A DNA stretch of 64,000 nt from the NCBI GenBank assembly GCA_019009955.1, contig CM032228.1:254225001-254289000 (forward strand), read 5' to 3'. Shown here one piece after another: positions 22,911 through 35,127 of this stretch. Origin of the DNA: Riptortus pedestris. Lineage: Eukaryota; Arthropoda; Insecta; Hemiptera; Alydidae. The notes beneath the pieces are model-generated. The model was not told the origin of the DNA. It was given only the letters and a program-made list of their open reading frames with translations, and did no database searches. The position numbers and the translations under genes are program-made. Each line of letters opens with the position of its first letter. The stretch's first letter is position 1.

Positions 22911-23860
22911 AGAACTTAACTGAGTGAGGTACATAAAAATATATTGAGTTTGACATGAGTCAATTATGGTTCGCCTTCTCACACCGAAATTACTGCTTAT
23001 ATAGGATTCTTACTCCGGAAGATACAGAGAACAGACGATAAGATGATGTCATTCAAGGACTTTGGAAATCTGCTTATACATAACGCCCGATGAAATGATT
23101 TGTAAAACAGTCATACTTCCATGACACCATATTTCTCTCACTTTTTCTTTTAATTCATAAATGGTCTGAAGCTCGGGTTTTAATTAATGTCTTTCTGTTT
23201 TTCACATTTCTTAAGAGAATTTCCCTCAGTTCGAGTGAACCCATTTATTCTTGGCAGTGTTCCTAATAGGATATTTCACATCAGTCCAAAGTCTTCCCTG
23301 CCATGAATTATATCCTGACCTAAAAAAGAAATACTATAGCAATCCTGTAAAACAGCCAGTGAACCGTCATCATTTTTAAAACTGTTTGGAGTTTTTTAAT
23401 TAAAAATTACAATACTGGAGAATAAGGGAGGGGGTGGGGCTTTAAAGGTATAATCTCCCAGATTTTCTTCAATTATAACAATTTTTGTTTCATTATTAAT
23501 ATCCGCATGAAAAAGAGCTGCTAACGGAAGATGAAATTTAATTGGTAATTCTTAAACAGCTAAATAAATAAAATAACAATGGGAAATACCAGGTAGATGG
23601 GGTTTTATAACAATAGACATGTTGTAGCACATTATTTATTACTTCTGCTTCTATTATTACTGATAAATGAAGATCTCAAGAGACGGAGTTTAATGAAGGC
23701 ATATACATTTGAAGGAATTCTATTTTTCCCATGCCCAAGGAAGGATGAACATTTGAAGAATGATTTTGGAAGACATCAAGTGGTTTTTCTCAATAAGTGG
23801 TTCTATTCTGGAGAATCTGTTAAAATTAAATAAAAACACTCAAGTGCCTCGTCATCCGCC
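22911..23860. other. Unassigned AT-rich sequence
   Basis: No gene recognised. Around 23060-23090, ACTTTGGAAATCTGCTTATAC is a faint TAH echo. The frame at 23597-23833 has no recognisable family. Confidence 0.4.
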
Positions 23861-25080
23861 TCACGGGTAGGGTGTAGACAACCGGGCATTGGGACACTAT
23901 GACTTGGGCAGTAGGACATGAATTATGAATCACGAAGACACTAGAACTTGGGAATCGGTACTTGAACAACAGGTCATAAGACACTGAGACTTGGACAGCA
24001 GGACTTAGGCATCAGATTATGGAGCGGTGCATTGAGGCACTAGAACTTGAGAAACAGTACTTGAAAAGCAGACCATTAAGGCTCTATGATTTGAACAGGT
24101 GGACATAAGACACCAGGATATGAACTAGTCATAAGAACACTAATAGTTGGACAGCAGTACATACGCACGAGGGTATGGCCAGTAGGTTATAAACACCAGG
24201 ACTTGGACAGCACGACGTAGGCAGCAGGTTATGTACATTGAGACACTACGACTTGGACAGGAGGACATGAACTACGCATCATGAAGTCGCTAGAACTTGG
24301 GTAACAGTGCTTGGACAGCAGGTGATTGAGGCACTAAGACTTGGACAGCGGGACATATGCACCAGGATATGGCCAGTAGGTTATAAACGCCAGGACTTGG
24401 ACAGCAGGGCATAGGCACCAAGACACGGGCAGCAACGTAAAGAGACACTAGATCTTAGACAACAGGAGGCAGCCAACAGGGCATGAACAGTAGACCAAAG
24501 ACAAAAGGGCATAAATACCTGGTCGTGGTCCTTTGGGCATGAAGCAGAAGCGCATAAAACGCCAGGCCATGGAAAACAAGTCATGAAGACACTTGAACTT
24601 GGACGGAAGGACATAGAACGCAACGAAAGGAGATGCTGCACTTTGATCAATAGCTCATATGCATCGGGACATGGATAACAGGTCAGAGACACCAGTAATT
24701 GGACCATATACATTAAACACCTCGCCATAGTCCTCTGGACATAGGCATGGACATCAACGCACAGAGGTGCTAGGGTTTGGAGAGCTAGACGTAGGCTCCA
24801 GGATATGGGCAGTCCCGCGTTGAGGCACTAACACTTGGCTTTATTTATGCAGGACATAAAGCAAAAAAAAACAGAAGAACGACATAATCTTTATGTCACG
24901 GACTACAATACATATTCCACGAGCGTCGGGACATGGAAAGCAGGACATAGACGCCAGGATATGAACATCAGAACATGCGCTGCAGGACATAGGCACCACA
25001 GACACCATGGACAAGGGATTCGGACATAGATCCCAGCACAAGACCTTAGCAAATGTATAAGAGGACAGACACCGGGACAA
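23861..25080. repeat. Degenerate minisatellite array B
   Basis: Words such as ACTTGGACAGCAGGACATA, CACCAGGATATGG and AGTAGGTTATAAACACCAGG recur throughout with an irregular period and strong divergence. For example, GCCAGTAGGTTATAAAC occurs near 24178 and 24372. Frames inside (24381-24728, 24835-25080) are repeat products. Confidence 0.65.
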
Positions 25081-25975
25081 AACCCTTTGTTAAGGATTCA
25101 GAGAGAATAATTAGAACGCACAGCTTGCGCAGTCCTTATATTGCCAATTGTAATCAACAAGCTTGAAGATTATTGGCATGTCGAAACTGAAGAAGAAGAT
25201 TTTAGAGCAAGGCTAATGTAGAAAGAACAGATGTAGATTATAAAGAAGCAGTGACATTTAAAGACTTGGCCCAGACAATCTAGACTGAGTTAGTTTTTGC
25301 CTCTTGGGACTCGTACATCCATTTCTTTTATCTCCTTCCCCATTTTCTACCTCTTCAAACTACTTCTACCCAACTAGCAACTTTTATATCAAGCCTCTGT
25401 TTCGTTTTTCTAGAGATAATCCTCCTTCCTATTCTTATGTTTTCACGAACGCATTTTATTTACTTTCATTCAAATATTCCTGTTCAAACTTAATATTTAT
25501 ATTCGTACAAAGATAGGGAATATACATTTATGGATGTACTACCTTTTTAGGCATCGACAAAAAAGGAAAGGTGGGTGGGCAGTTGAAATCATTATTGATG
25601 AAAACAAAATCAGCTCCTTGGGTTCATCTTTGGAAAGGAAAATGGACATTGGAAAATGACCACAAACAACTTGCGTTATACATCAAAATTTGTACGAATC
25701 TCATGAAAATTCATGTGTAGAAAGTTTATTTGAAGTCTACTAAAATGTGATTCCAGAACAGATAGACAAAATAGTAAGACTAAATGGATTCTTGTCGGAG
25801 ACAACGCCCCTCTCCCGCTTTAGAACAAGAGTTAGAACTCTCAATGTTGAAGAAAGAATTGTTGGTTCCGAGAAAAGTTGCAGGTATATCTTTTTTCAAG
25901 GGTATTGATCGTCTCAAGTATTATTGAAATTAAAATGGTGGGGAATATTGAGACTTTAGCTGTATTGTCGGCAGA
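25081..25975. other. Unassigned sequence
   Basis: No gene recognised. TTGAAGATTATTGGCATGTC then GAAACTGAAG near 25172 loosely resembles the hammerhead-type tails seen elsewhere in the window but lacks the CTGA start. Confidence 0.4.
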
Positions 25976-26190
25976 TACTCAACATAAAGGCGAGAGTACA
26001 TAAGCCTTTTCAAGGGGTGGTGTGGGGTAGGACCTTCCCCTCCTCTGGCGGGGGTTGTCACCCTCCCCTCCTCCAGGGGTGGCAGAGCGTTGCCCTCGAG
26101 TCGAGGGCGCGTGGAAGGCCTCGGTTACCATAGCGACAGACCGTTTCCTCCCAACCCCCCCCCCTCCCAACCACCTACCGCCTAACTCTA
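25976..26190. other. GC-richer patch with C runs
   Basis: Alternating G-rich and C-rich blocks (GGCGGGGGTTGTCACCC, CCAACCCCCCCCCTCCC) within AT-rich flanks. No recognisable coding signal. Confidence 0.4.
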
Positions 26191-26355
26191 ATCAGATACA
26201 GCCAGTATATACATTCCCTAAATAGACCAGTGAAGTTATAAACACATATTCTCCGTGATATAACGTTAGTTGCGCAATTCTAATCAATGCTGTTATTGTT
26301 TCATATTAATAATCAAAGTAAACGTGATCAAGAAAGTGACTTGATGTTATATGCA

Positions 26356-27395
26356 GGATGGGAGAAGCACTTTGAGGTAATGCCAAGGGGTCGCAAAATG
26401 CACGGCGTTGGATGTGCTCGATCGTGCAGTGGATGGTTCTGTCAATGCACCCAGTGAAGGTTCAGAGGAATGTGCAATATGTGCCCGATGATGGTTCAAG
26501 ATGTTGAAGAGGATGCTCCTATGAGAGTTCACGATGATTTGCAACATTCACCCGATGATGGTTCTGGATATTGTGGAAGATGTACATCACAGTGGTTCAA
26601 GTTGGTGAGCTGGATGTTCCTGATGATGTGTCAGGATATTGTGGAAGATGTACATCACAGCGGTCCAAGGTGTTGCGCTGGATGTCCCTGATGATGTGTC
26701 AGGATATTGTGGAAGATGTACATGAAAGCCGTCCAAGGTAGTGCGCAGGATGGTCCTGATGATGGTTCAGGATATTGTGGAAGATGTACATCACAGCGGT
26801 CCAAGGTAGTGCGCAGGATGGTCCTGATGATGGTTCAGGATATTGTGGAAGATGTACATCACAGCGGTCCAAGGTGTTGCGCAGGATGGTCCTGATGATG
26901 GTTCAGGATATTGTGGAAGGTGTACATCACAGCGGTCCAAGGTAGTGCGCAGGATGGTCCTGATGATGGTTCAGGATATTGTGGAAGGTGTTCATCACAG
27001 CGGTCCAAGGTGTTGCGCAGGATGGTCCTGATGATGGTTCAGGATATTGTGGAAGGTGTTCATCACAGCGGTCCAAGGTAGTGCACAGGATGGTCCTGAT
27101 GATGGTTCAGGTTATTGTGGAAGGTGTTCATCACAGCGGTCCAAGGTGTTGCGCAGGATGGTCCTGATGATGGTTCAGGTTATTGTGGAAGGTGTTCATC
27201 ACAGCGGTCCAAGATGGTGCGCAGGATCTAGCTTATGATGGTTCAGGATATTGTGGAAGGTGTACATCACAGCGGTTCAAGATGGTACGCAGGATCTAGC
27301 TTATGATGCTTCAGGATATTGTGGAAGGTGTACATCTCAGCGGTCCAAGGTGTTGCGCAGGATGGTCCTGATGATAGCTGAAGATCTTTGATGGG
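26356..27395. repeat. 34-bp tandem array, homogenised as 68-bp dimers
   Basis: The regular part (about 26570-27380) repeats every 68 bp: GATGGTTCAGGATATTGTGG...CAGCGGTCCAAGG...GATGGTCCTGAT. The two halves of the 68-bp unit align (GTTCA..AT.TTGTG / GTCCA..GT.TTGCG). The more diverged left flank (about 26440-26640) repeats at 34 bp, so the 68-bp unit is a dimer of a 34-bp ancestor. Because 68 is not a multiple of three, the 60-70-residue frames here are shadows. Confidence 0.85.
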
Positions 27396-28235
27396 TGTAT
27401 CCTCACGATGGTTAAAGATGATGTGCAGGACGTACCGGATGATGGTTCGAGTGGTTTATCCGTTGATGACAGCAGTTCGTCCCTTGGTAGTGACTGCGTC
27501 TCTCATCCCGTCACAAGTGACAATAGCACCACTAGTTCTTTCTATCGGGCCGTGATAGTGTTATCACAAAGGACTCGACCCCTTATGGAAGTTGATCAGA
27601 GTATTGTCAGAAAGTATTTTCCGCCCTAATTTCAGGGAGAAAAATGAATTTCATCTTTATTGTTTATCAACCTCCTAAGGAGTTTTCGACTATTACAAAC
27701 GTACCTGATTTGAAGAATGCTTACATTATAACCGTCGAAGGAAGCCGTTGAAGATGGTCACGGTGCGATAATCCCGACACCCTTTCCTCGACCTTCATCA
27801 GCCCGTCCTCAGACAATCGTACGACTCTCTCTCTCTCTCACTCACATAAGTCTCGGTCTCCCCTTGGCAGTTGACATTTATGCTCGTGGAATACATGTCA
27901 CAGCTCGCTTGAATTGGGCCTAAAGTGAGTAATAACTCCCGCACGAAGGACTCCGTCGCTTGCCGTATTGCACTTCTGGGTCATCCATGTCCTTTAAGGT
28001 GTCCTGGACAGTTTTCCCACTAGGAAAATCGGGAAGTATATCTTTAGGCAAAAGGTTAAACGGTAATTCTTCATTCTTTGCGTTCTTTCGTCATATACAA
28101 TGTTTTATGTGTATCCAACTTTCTTAACGATATAGTTCTCTCCGACAGTGGTTCTACCCGAATATGTCCTTGGGGTTCGTATGAAACGTTCTGGTGACGG
28201 TAATCCTAAGAACAAAAAAAAAAAAATTAAAAGAA
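27396..28235. other. Unassigned sequence with a 73-codon ORF
   Basis: The ORF at 27408-27629 (plus) is rich in Ser and Asp and begins within the last diverged array units. I recognise no domain. The remainder has short CT runs and no family. Confidence 0.35.
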
Positions 28236-28871
<636 letters not shown>

Positions 28872-29009
28872 AAAATAAATAAAAAAATAACAACTGAGCT
28901 CCTCCGATTCATAGGAATATCATTACATTTCGTCCACGAAACTACTACATACGTTAGTAGTTCATGCAAATAAGCTGTTCATACGGTTCATTCAAATAAG
29001 CTGTACTGT

Positions 29010-29175
29010 AAGTGAAATCGGACTAGGAACTAGGTGGGGGGGGGGGGTCGCAGATCCGAAATATCTCCATTATTTTGAGTCAGACCGAAATCTTGTTAAT
29101 GCCCCGCAATTGGTGTTCTACACATTTTCATCGCAGCTCGTGAGAAGTCTGGTTAGTTTACGCAACCCCTGCGTC
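29010..29175 (-). mobile_element. TAH family, reverse type iii fragment
   Basis: Core CCGAAATATCTCCATTATTTTG, GCAGCTCGTGAGAAGTCTGG and terminus TTTACGCAACCCCTGCGTC. Confidence 0.55.
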
Positions 29176-29384
29176 CTTCCTGCACCTCTGCTCTTCACTG
29201 GTACCTAAAATTCGCATTTCCACTTTTAGAATATCCTTGTTCTTCTCGAGACGGTTGGAGTTAAAGATTGTGAGACGAGGCGCAGGTGCCTCAGGAAGAG
29301 GAAGTCTCAATGATGCTAGATAAAATCTTAGTTCCTTCTTCTATCCTTCGGACCGGAAAGTATAGAAATGAAGGAAGTCTCCCA

Positions 29385-29387
<3 letters not shown>

Positions 29388-29462
<75 letters not shown>
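29388..29462. repeat. (CT)n microsatellite
   Basis: About 37 CT units followed by C-rich degenerate sequence to about 29520. Confidence 0.95.
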
Positions 29463-29465
<3 letters not shown>

Positions 29466-29727
29466 CCCCCCTCTCTCCCTCTCCTCCCCTGTTTCTCTCC
29501 TTCCCTCTCTTCCCTTCCGCTGATATAACAATCTCTTTGTCGAGAGTATTTATAGCATACGGTCCAGTCAAGTATATTTATCGACTGACCAACATGAAAG
29601 GCTTCAGACGTCCTTTATAGCGAGTACGCCACGTGTCTGGAATCTTATTTCCTGAATTTGGCCTCGCTTTATTCGTTCGGAGCGAGCGGATTCACCATTT
29701 TTTGGTAGCGGAAAGCCAAAACATGAA
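29463..29727. other. Unassigned spacer
   Basis: C/T-rich left part, nothing recognised on the right. Confidence 0.5.
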
Positions 29728-29728
29728 A

Positions 29729-29825
29729 GTCCGTCACGCAAGGGCTGCGTAAACTAAGGCTATTCCTCACATACTGCTATAAAACAACAATGATCTCATC
29801 TCATCACATATTCCCTATTTTACTT
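29729..29825 (+). mobile_element. TAH family, forward 5'-end fragment, type iii
   Basis: TCCGTCACGCAAGGGCTGCG, AAACTAAGGCTATTCCTCAC and ATGATCTCATCTCATCAC. It directly precedes another forward copy. Confidence 0.65.
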
Positions 29826-29832
29826 AAAAAAG

Positions 29833-30321
29833 TCCGTCACCCAGGGGCTGCGTAAACTAAGCAGATTTCCCACGTGAAGTTTTACAGTAGATAAATCTAC
29901 CCAATAACAACTGTAGTAGAAAGGTATCTCTAAACCTATTCAAGAGGGACGAATAGTTACGGAAATGGCCGCAAGAGCTCTTGGCGGAACGTCCCGAACA
30001 TAGCCGACTCCTGCCATCACACACAAAATACAAATGCAAATATCACGGTTAATATTCAAGAGAGAGAAAAAATGTATATAACAATATTTATAGTACATTT
30101 AATTTGAAATTAGATTGCTTCTGTAAAATTTTTCGATCCGACGTATAGTAACGGGGATATTTCGAATTTTCGAAAATCCTCCCCTCTAAACCCCCCCCTC
30201 CCCGTGGTCCGATTTCAGCCGTTAACGAACTTGATCTTTCTTTTTACATAAAACGACTAAATATCGAGTTTGGTAACGATTAAACAAAAATTGCGACCGC
30301 TAGAGCGGTAACAGACAAATA

Positions 30322-30391
<70 letters not shown>

Positions 30392-30432
30392 CAGTTTTGA
30401 AAGGACCTCATTTTCGTCATCTACTAGGTAGA
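29833..30432 (+). mobile_element. TAH family, forward copy, type i, 3' end replaced by SINE sequence
   Basis: Starts TCCGTCACCCAGGGGCTGCG. It has the type i module, C-rich core, ACCGCTAGAGCGGTAACAG hairpin, TA tract (30324-30391) and TGAAAGGACCTCATTTTCGTC. At CTACTAGGTAGAATC it passes into SINE sequence instead of continuing to its tail. Confidence 0.8.
30324..30391. repeat. (TA)n microsatellite inside TAH copy
   Basis: About 34 TA units with one GTA interruption. Confidence 0.95.
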
Positions 30433-30503
30433 ATCCTAGAGTGGAGAATTCGATTCTCGCCTTGGCAATAGAAATTTATTCGTTTACGAATTCATTACCT
30501 TGT
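30433..30503 (+). mobile_element. SINE fragment with intact B box
   Basis: CCTAGAGTGGAGAATTCGATTCTCGCC, given here by its key parts: the T-arm-like stem GAGAATTCGATTCTC and B box TTCGATTC, then TTGGCAATAGAAATTTATTCG. This copy best preserves the tRNA-like T-arm of the family seen at 10.8, 39.6 and 49.8 kb. Confidence 0.6.
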
Positions 30504-30511
30504 TAGAAAAG

Positions 30512-30945
30512 TCCGTCACGCAGGGGCTGCGTAAACTAAGCAATTTTCCCACGTGAAGTTATACAATAGAGAAATCTGCATACGAGAGCCAAACAGTTAA
30601 GGCAAAGGGCCGAACTAGCTTTTGGCGGGAAATTCAAAAATCTGTTATCGGCCCAAATTTAATAAAAACGCAAATATCTCGGTTAGTATTCAAGATACAG
30701 AATAAAGGTATAGAACAATATTTATAGTAAATTTAATTTGCAATAAGATTTATTCTATACATTTTTCGATCTGACGCATAATAAAGGAGATATTTTGAAT
30801 TTTCAAAAATCCCCCCTCTAAACCCCCCCTCCCATTGGTCCGATTTCAGCCATTAACAAACTTGATCTTCTTTTTTACATAACACGATTAAATTCCGAGT
30901 TTGGTAACGATCAAACAAAAATTGCGACCGCTAGAGCGTTAACAG

Positions 30946-30987
<42 letters not shown>

Positions 30988-31027
30988 GAACGGACCTCAT
31001 TTTCGTCATCTCCTGGGTAGGATCGAT
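30512..31027 (+). mobile_element. TAH family, forward copy, type i, 3'-truncated
   Basis: Starts TCCGTCACGCAGGGGCTGCG, with complete type i module (GGGCCGAACTAGCTTTTGGC), core and TA tract (30952-30983). It ends at CTCCTGGGTAGGATCGATG, before the tail palindrome. The break is at the same GGTAGGAT(C) position as in the previous copy. Confidence 0.8.
30952..30983. repeat. (TA)n microsatellite inside TAH copy
   Basis: About 16 TA units. Confidence 0.9.
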
Positions 31028-31221
31028 GTTAAATATATCGTATAGAAAAAATAAATATTTTCGATTCACGACTTCAAAATCTTAATTGATGATTTTATCA
31101 CACTGCGTATTTTTGAGTGTTATCACACACTAAACATTCATTGAATACAATATTTTGGATTTAAGCTTGCAACAAAGCAGTTCAAGACATAACAGCTTTT
31201 TACCAATATGCGAGTAAAGAT

Positions 31222-31515
31222 TGGGGGGGGGGGGTTACTGAAGGTTCAAAACTAACAAATTCAAATATCTCCGTTAGCATACTAGATATAGAATAAATGT
31301 GTATAATAATATTTATAGCGCATTTGGTTTTCAATAAGATTTGCTATATACTATTTTACGATGTGGCACATAATAACGGAAATTCTATGAATTTTCGAAA
31401 TTCCATTACATTTCAGCCATTAACGAACTTGACCTTTAATTTTGCAAGAAACGCTTGTATATTGATTTTGGTTACGATCGACAGAAATTGCGACCTCTTG
31501 AGCGATAACTGACAA

Positions 31516-31573
<58 letters not shown>

Positions 31574-31670
31574 GAAGGGACCTCATATTCATCATCATCT
31601 AGGTAAGATTTATGGGCATTTGTGGGAATGTTTCAAAAGTCGCGTTATGTGTACGAACTCAAAAGCTGCC
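31222..31670 (+). mobile_element. TAH family, forward type ii copy, 5'-truncated
   Basis: Starts in the type ii module (GGGGGTTACTGAAGGTTC), continues through the core (ACGAACTTGACCTTTAATTT), TA tract (31517-31568) and GGGACCTCATATTCATC. It ends near AAAGTCGCGTTATGTGTACG without the palindrome. Confidence 0.7.
31517..31568. repeat. (TA)n microsatellite inside TAH copy
   Basis: About 26 TA units. Confidence 0.95.
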
Positions 31671-32212
31671 AATGAAACTGCACACTTTCTAATGCTTCTA
31701 ATTTCATAAATGTAAAAAATAAAGGTTTATTTTTTTTTCAAGGTAATTGTTTATAAGATAATAGAACGACACTTATTACATGCTAAATATTTATCAGAGA
31801 CCTTGGTAGATAATGCAATAGAAACATTATTTATAAGAAACATTGTACTCTAGGTGCACCTAATTTAGACTGCTCTTAAGTATTAGCCTTCAATTATATA
31901 TTGACATTGATAGTATATTTCGCATTATGTATCAATGTTTCGAATTATTATATGCGTATGCTGACACAAGCCACTTTAGGCCTCAACGAGATATTACTAA
32001 AACCAAAAATTCTCAAAGGCATACTAGAACACTTGTTGCCCACCGACGAAAAGAAAATTGAGTAAAACTCAATGTTACAGGATGGTCAAAGAGACAATAC
32101 GGAAATTCAAGAAAAGACCAAGTTGTCCTCGCAAGACTACGCATTGGGCATACCTACCAAACTATTTTTCTAAATTACATTAAAAATACATCTACATTGG
32201 TTTCATAACAAT
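31671..32212. other. Unassigned AT-rich sequence
   Basis: No gene or repeat recognised. Confidence 0.45.
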
Positions 32213-32213
<1 letters not shown>

Positions 32214-32262
<49 letters not shown>

Positions 32263-32293
32263 TATATTATTATATTATATATTATATTATATT
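32214..32293. repeat. (TA)n then TTATA-type microsatellite
   Basis: Pure TA to about 32256, then irregular TATTATAT units. Confidence 0.9.
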
Positions 32294-32419
32294 TCAAACA
32301 TAAACACGTAGACTATCTATCTGTGTACATGTCCGTTGCTTTAGAAAAGATAAATAGGAAGTACGAAATACAGCTTTTGGAGTAATACATCGGAAATATA
32401 GATAGTTTTTGAGGGATAA

Positions 32420-32965
32420 GTTGGAAATAAATAGGATTGCTTTGGAGAGGTATGTAGGAAATAAAGAGGATTGCTTTGGAGAGGTATGTAGGAAATAAAG
32501 AGGATTGCTTTGGAGAGGTATGTAGGAAATAAAGAGGATTGCTTTGGAGAGGTATGTAGGAAATAAAGAGGATTGCTTTGGAGAGGTATGTAGGAAATAA
32601 AGAGAATTGCATAAGAGAGATTTGTAGATTTGGGCAGCTTTTGGAGAGAAGTATAAGGAACAGGGATTTCTTTGGAGAGATTTGTAGGAAATAAATAGGA
32701 GTGCTTTGAAGAGATATGTATGAAATAAAGAGAATTGCATAAGAGAGATTTGTAGATTTGGGCAGCTTTTGGGCAGAAGTATAAGGAACAGGGATTTCTT
32801 TGGAGAGATTTGTAGGAAATAAATAGGAGTGCTTTGAAGAGATATGTAGGAAATAAAGAGAATTGCATAAGAGAGATTTGTAGGTTTGGGCAGCTTTTGG
32901 AAAGAAGTATAAGGAACAGGGATTTCTTTGGGGAGATTTGTAGGAAATAAAGAATATTGCTTAAC
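32420..32965. repeat. 34-bp tandem array passing into a 128-bp higher-order repeat
   Basis: Five near-identical 34-bp units (GGATTGCTTTGGAGAGG, TATGTAGGAAATAAAGA) lie at about 32436-32600. To the right, diverged 34-bp-like units are organised in a longer unit that recurs every 128 bp (AGAGAATTGCATAAGAGAGA near 32601, 32729 and 32857). The 227- and 148-codon minus-strand frames covering this stretch (rich in Phe, Leu, Ser, Tyr) come from the array and are not a gene. Confidence 0.85.
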
Positions 32966-33349
32966 AAAAATATGTAAGAAAAGTGAAGGAAGATTGAAAA
33001 TATTTTCTGACTGGGATTATTCAATTCTTAAATTCTACCTTCATTTTCTCACATTCCAGAAAAACTAAGATAATTTAAGCTAATTTATTATGAATTGGGG
33101 TATTTCATTCAAGATATTCAAATATTTAATTAGCCGAGGGATTGTTGGACTAGAGAGGTTTGCTTGGAGGCTATTTATTATTTTAGTAGCTGATTTCCCT
33201 TGAGGAATGACATTGACGTTCCTGAAACAATTTAATTAATTTCGGCTTTATGAGTTATGAGTACTTGCTCAAAATCTGATTTCTTTTTTGAGGGATATCT
33301 GCTGACAGTGAGTTCAGAAATACGCAGTCTTCAAATTTTGTTGGAATAT
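32966..33349. other. Unassigned sequence with faint TAH tails
   Basis: AGTAGCTGATTTCCCTTGAGG near 33184 and GAGGGATATCTGCTGAC near 33290 echo the TAH tail but lack context. Confidence 0.4.
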
Positions 33350-33660
33350 ATAGATTGATATGCTCCCCCTCGCCACCCCCTCTTTTTTTCCGCGGGAACG
33401 GGGAAGGGTTAGCTAAGGTTATAATTGGGCGGGAACTGAGTGTGTAAGGTGGTAAACACTCTATGTACGGGAAGTGGGTAGTAGCTGAGCAGTGAGAGTG
33501 AGAGGGAGGGAGACAGCTATAGCGTCAGAGCGTGAGGGAGCGAGCGAGAGGGCGAGCTGGGCTTATGTAGTGGGAAAGGGTAGTAGAGATGCCAGACGGA
33601 GTCCTCGACCTGACTCAAGGCCCTCTGCCACCCACCTCCCCCCCCCCCCATACATCCATA
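33350..33660. other. GC-richer purine-rich patch
   Basis: GAGCGAGCGAGAGGGCGAGC and related GA/GC runs with a C13-type run near 33638. CpGs are denser than in the surroundings. No coding signal. Confidence 0.35.
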
Positions 33661-34378
33661 CCTGACGCTAATTCAGCCATTTTTTTAGCGTATTTCCCCT
33701 AAACACAGTCATAAAAAATGACTCCAAACGTCCACCAGCCTTGTCTCCTAGATCCCAAAATATCCGTTTGATCGACACCAAAGCTAGAGGTCCAAACTTC
33801 AAAATGGTCAATATTATGGATGAGTCAAGTCTAGAGGTGTGGGTTTCTAGGATAATTATTCTACATTTAAAACATTATTCAAGCAATATTTCTTCGTTTT
33901 AAAAACAATCTGTACAACAGAAAATAGAAACTCGTGTCGGCAACTCTCTGTATTTGTCAAAAACAATGTGACATTCCTCTTGTAAAAAAATATGTATATA
34001 TATTACAATATACAGTTTGTGGAACTAACAAAAGCTTATTATTTCTGTATTTTCATTTGTTTATTTGATATGCCGCTACAATGGCGATTCATCTTTAAAC
34101 AAAAGAGGATATTAATGTACAAAGTTAAATAAAAATTACAAATCTACAAAATTATAGTTAAAAATGTAGAAAATAAATATTACAATAAAAAAAAGTTAAA
34201 TCTAAGATATTAGTAAATTCACAACAAAAGAAAATAACTATAATCATGATGAAGGTAAATTGTTGTAATTTTATGTTTTACAACTAAAGTGTTTACTATA
34301 TATAATTTTTCATAATTATGACTGTGTTTTACCAACTCAAACCCCACAATACATCAGTTCAATAGCTTTTATATTTCA
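33661..34378. other. Unassigned AT-rich sequence
   Basis: No gene recognised. It may include the 3' untranslated part of the LINE remnant to its right, since that remnant runs leftward. Confidence 0.35.
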
Positions 34379-34770
34379 TCTGTTTGTTTGCTCTTGTATT
34401 CAAATCTATTATACGTATAACCATTATTTCTTAAGAAAATATAAACATCATCTATAACTTGGCTCCTATTGGCTTGTAGTTGGCATAAATCCCTGGGCCA
34501 TGACTACGTTATTCCATGTCTGCAGTCAGTCAGTATGTGTTTCACAGTCAGCTTCATACTGCAGTAGCGGTATATAGGTTCATCTTGTCTGCTATAGTAT
34601 AGAACTATTTCTTCTCTTCTGGAGTGTCTACTACTTGAATTCCAGTTGAGCCTATTCGATTTGATTTTTCTAAGTTTACTGTCAGAGTTATACCATAATT
34701 ATTTCCACTTTTCTCTAGAAAAAATGCTATTTGAGGTAGCTCAGATAACAATATTTTGCATAATATTCCT
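34379..34770 (-). pseudogene. LINE (non-LTR retrotransposon) ORF2 C-terminal remnant: end of RNase H region and CCHC-like motif
   Basis: Conceptual minus-strand translation in one frame gives a decayed end of the reverse-transcriptase ORF of a Jockey/CR1-like LINE. From the N-terminal side I read SREKWK-stop-LWYNSDSKLRKIK, then SRHSRREEIVLYYSRQDEP, YCSMKLTVKHILTDC, and after a stop VIDDVYIFLRNNGYTYN. The C-x7-H-x4-C pattern (C-SMKLTVK-H-ILTD-C) and the preceding RREEIVL segment are typical of the C-terminus of these enzymes. About 15 residues normally containing the RIGHT(R/Y)LTH motif are missing, and two in-frame stops lie near 34712 and 34506. The first cysteine of the motif is replaced by Tyr. 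Dead copy; the exact clade is uncertain. Confidence 0.7.
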
Positions 34771-35125
34771 TCATTCCTCCGAAGCCAAAGCGTGTTGTAA
34801 AAGTTCATTTAATGTTTTAATTATCTCTATACCAGTTGTTGAATTAATTATAATTTCTATGGCCGGAGCTCGTTATGTTATTTTATTTAATTAACGTAAT
34901 TATTAATGCATTTTCAATTAAAATTTATCCTGTAACTAGTAGGTAATTTTTTTTGGTTTTGTATGCCTCATTAGTATAGTTGTTTGTTTTTTTTCATTCT
35001 AAAGTACATATCAGGTAATAATGTGTATTTATTATCTCCATTCCAAGCACAGAGAATATAATTTAGAAACCTTTTTATGGTTGACAAAAAAAAAACTAAA
35101 TATTTTATATCTCGAAATTTTCGTA
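34771..35125. other. Unassigned AT-rich sequence
   Basis: May hold further decayed LINE sequence on the left. No motif is readable. Confidence 0.4.
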
Positions 35126-35127
35126 CT

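Noticed and set aside
25167..25190. Fourth hammerhead-like unit
   Set aside because: TTGAAGA...GTCGAAA lacks the CTGA start and a clear stem II.
32294..33024. Minus-strand frames of 148 and 227 codons
   Set aside because: They lie on the 34/128-bp tandem array. Composition is low complexity and several frames are open at once, as expected from the repeat.
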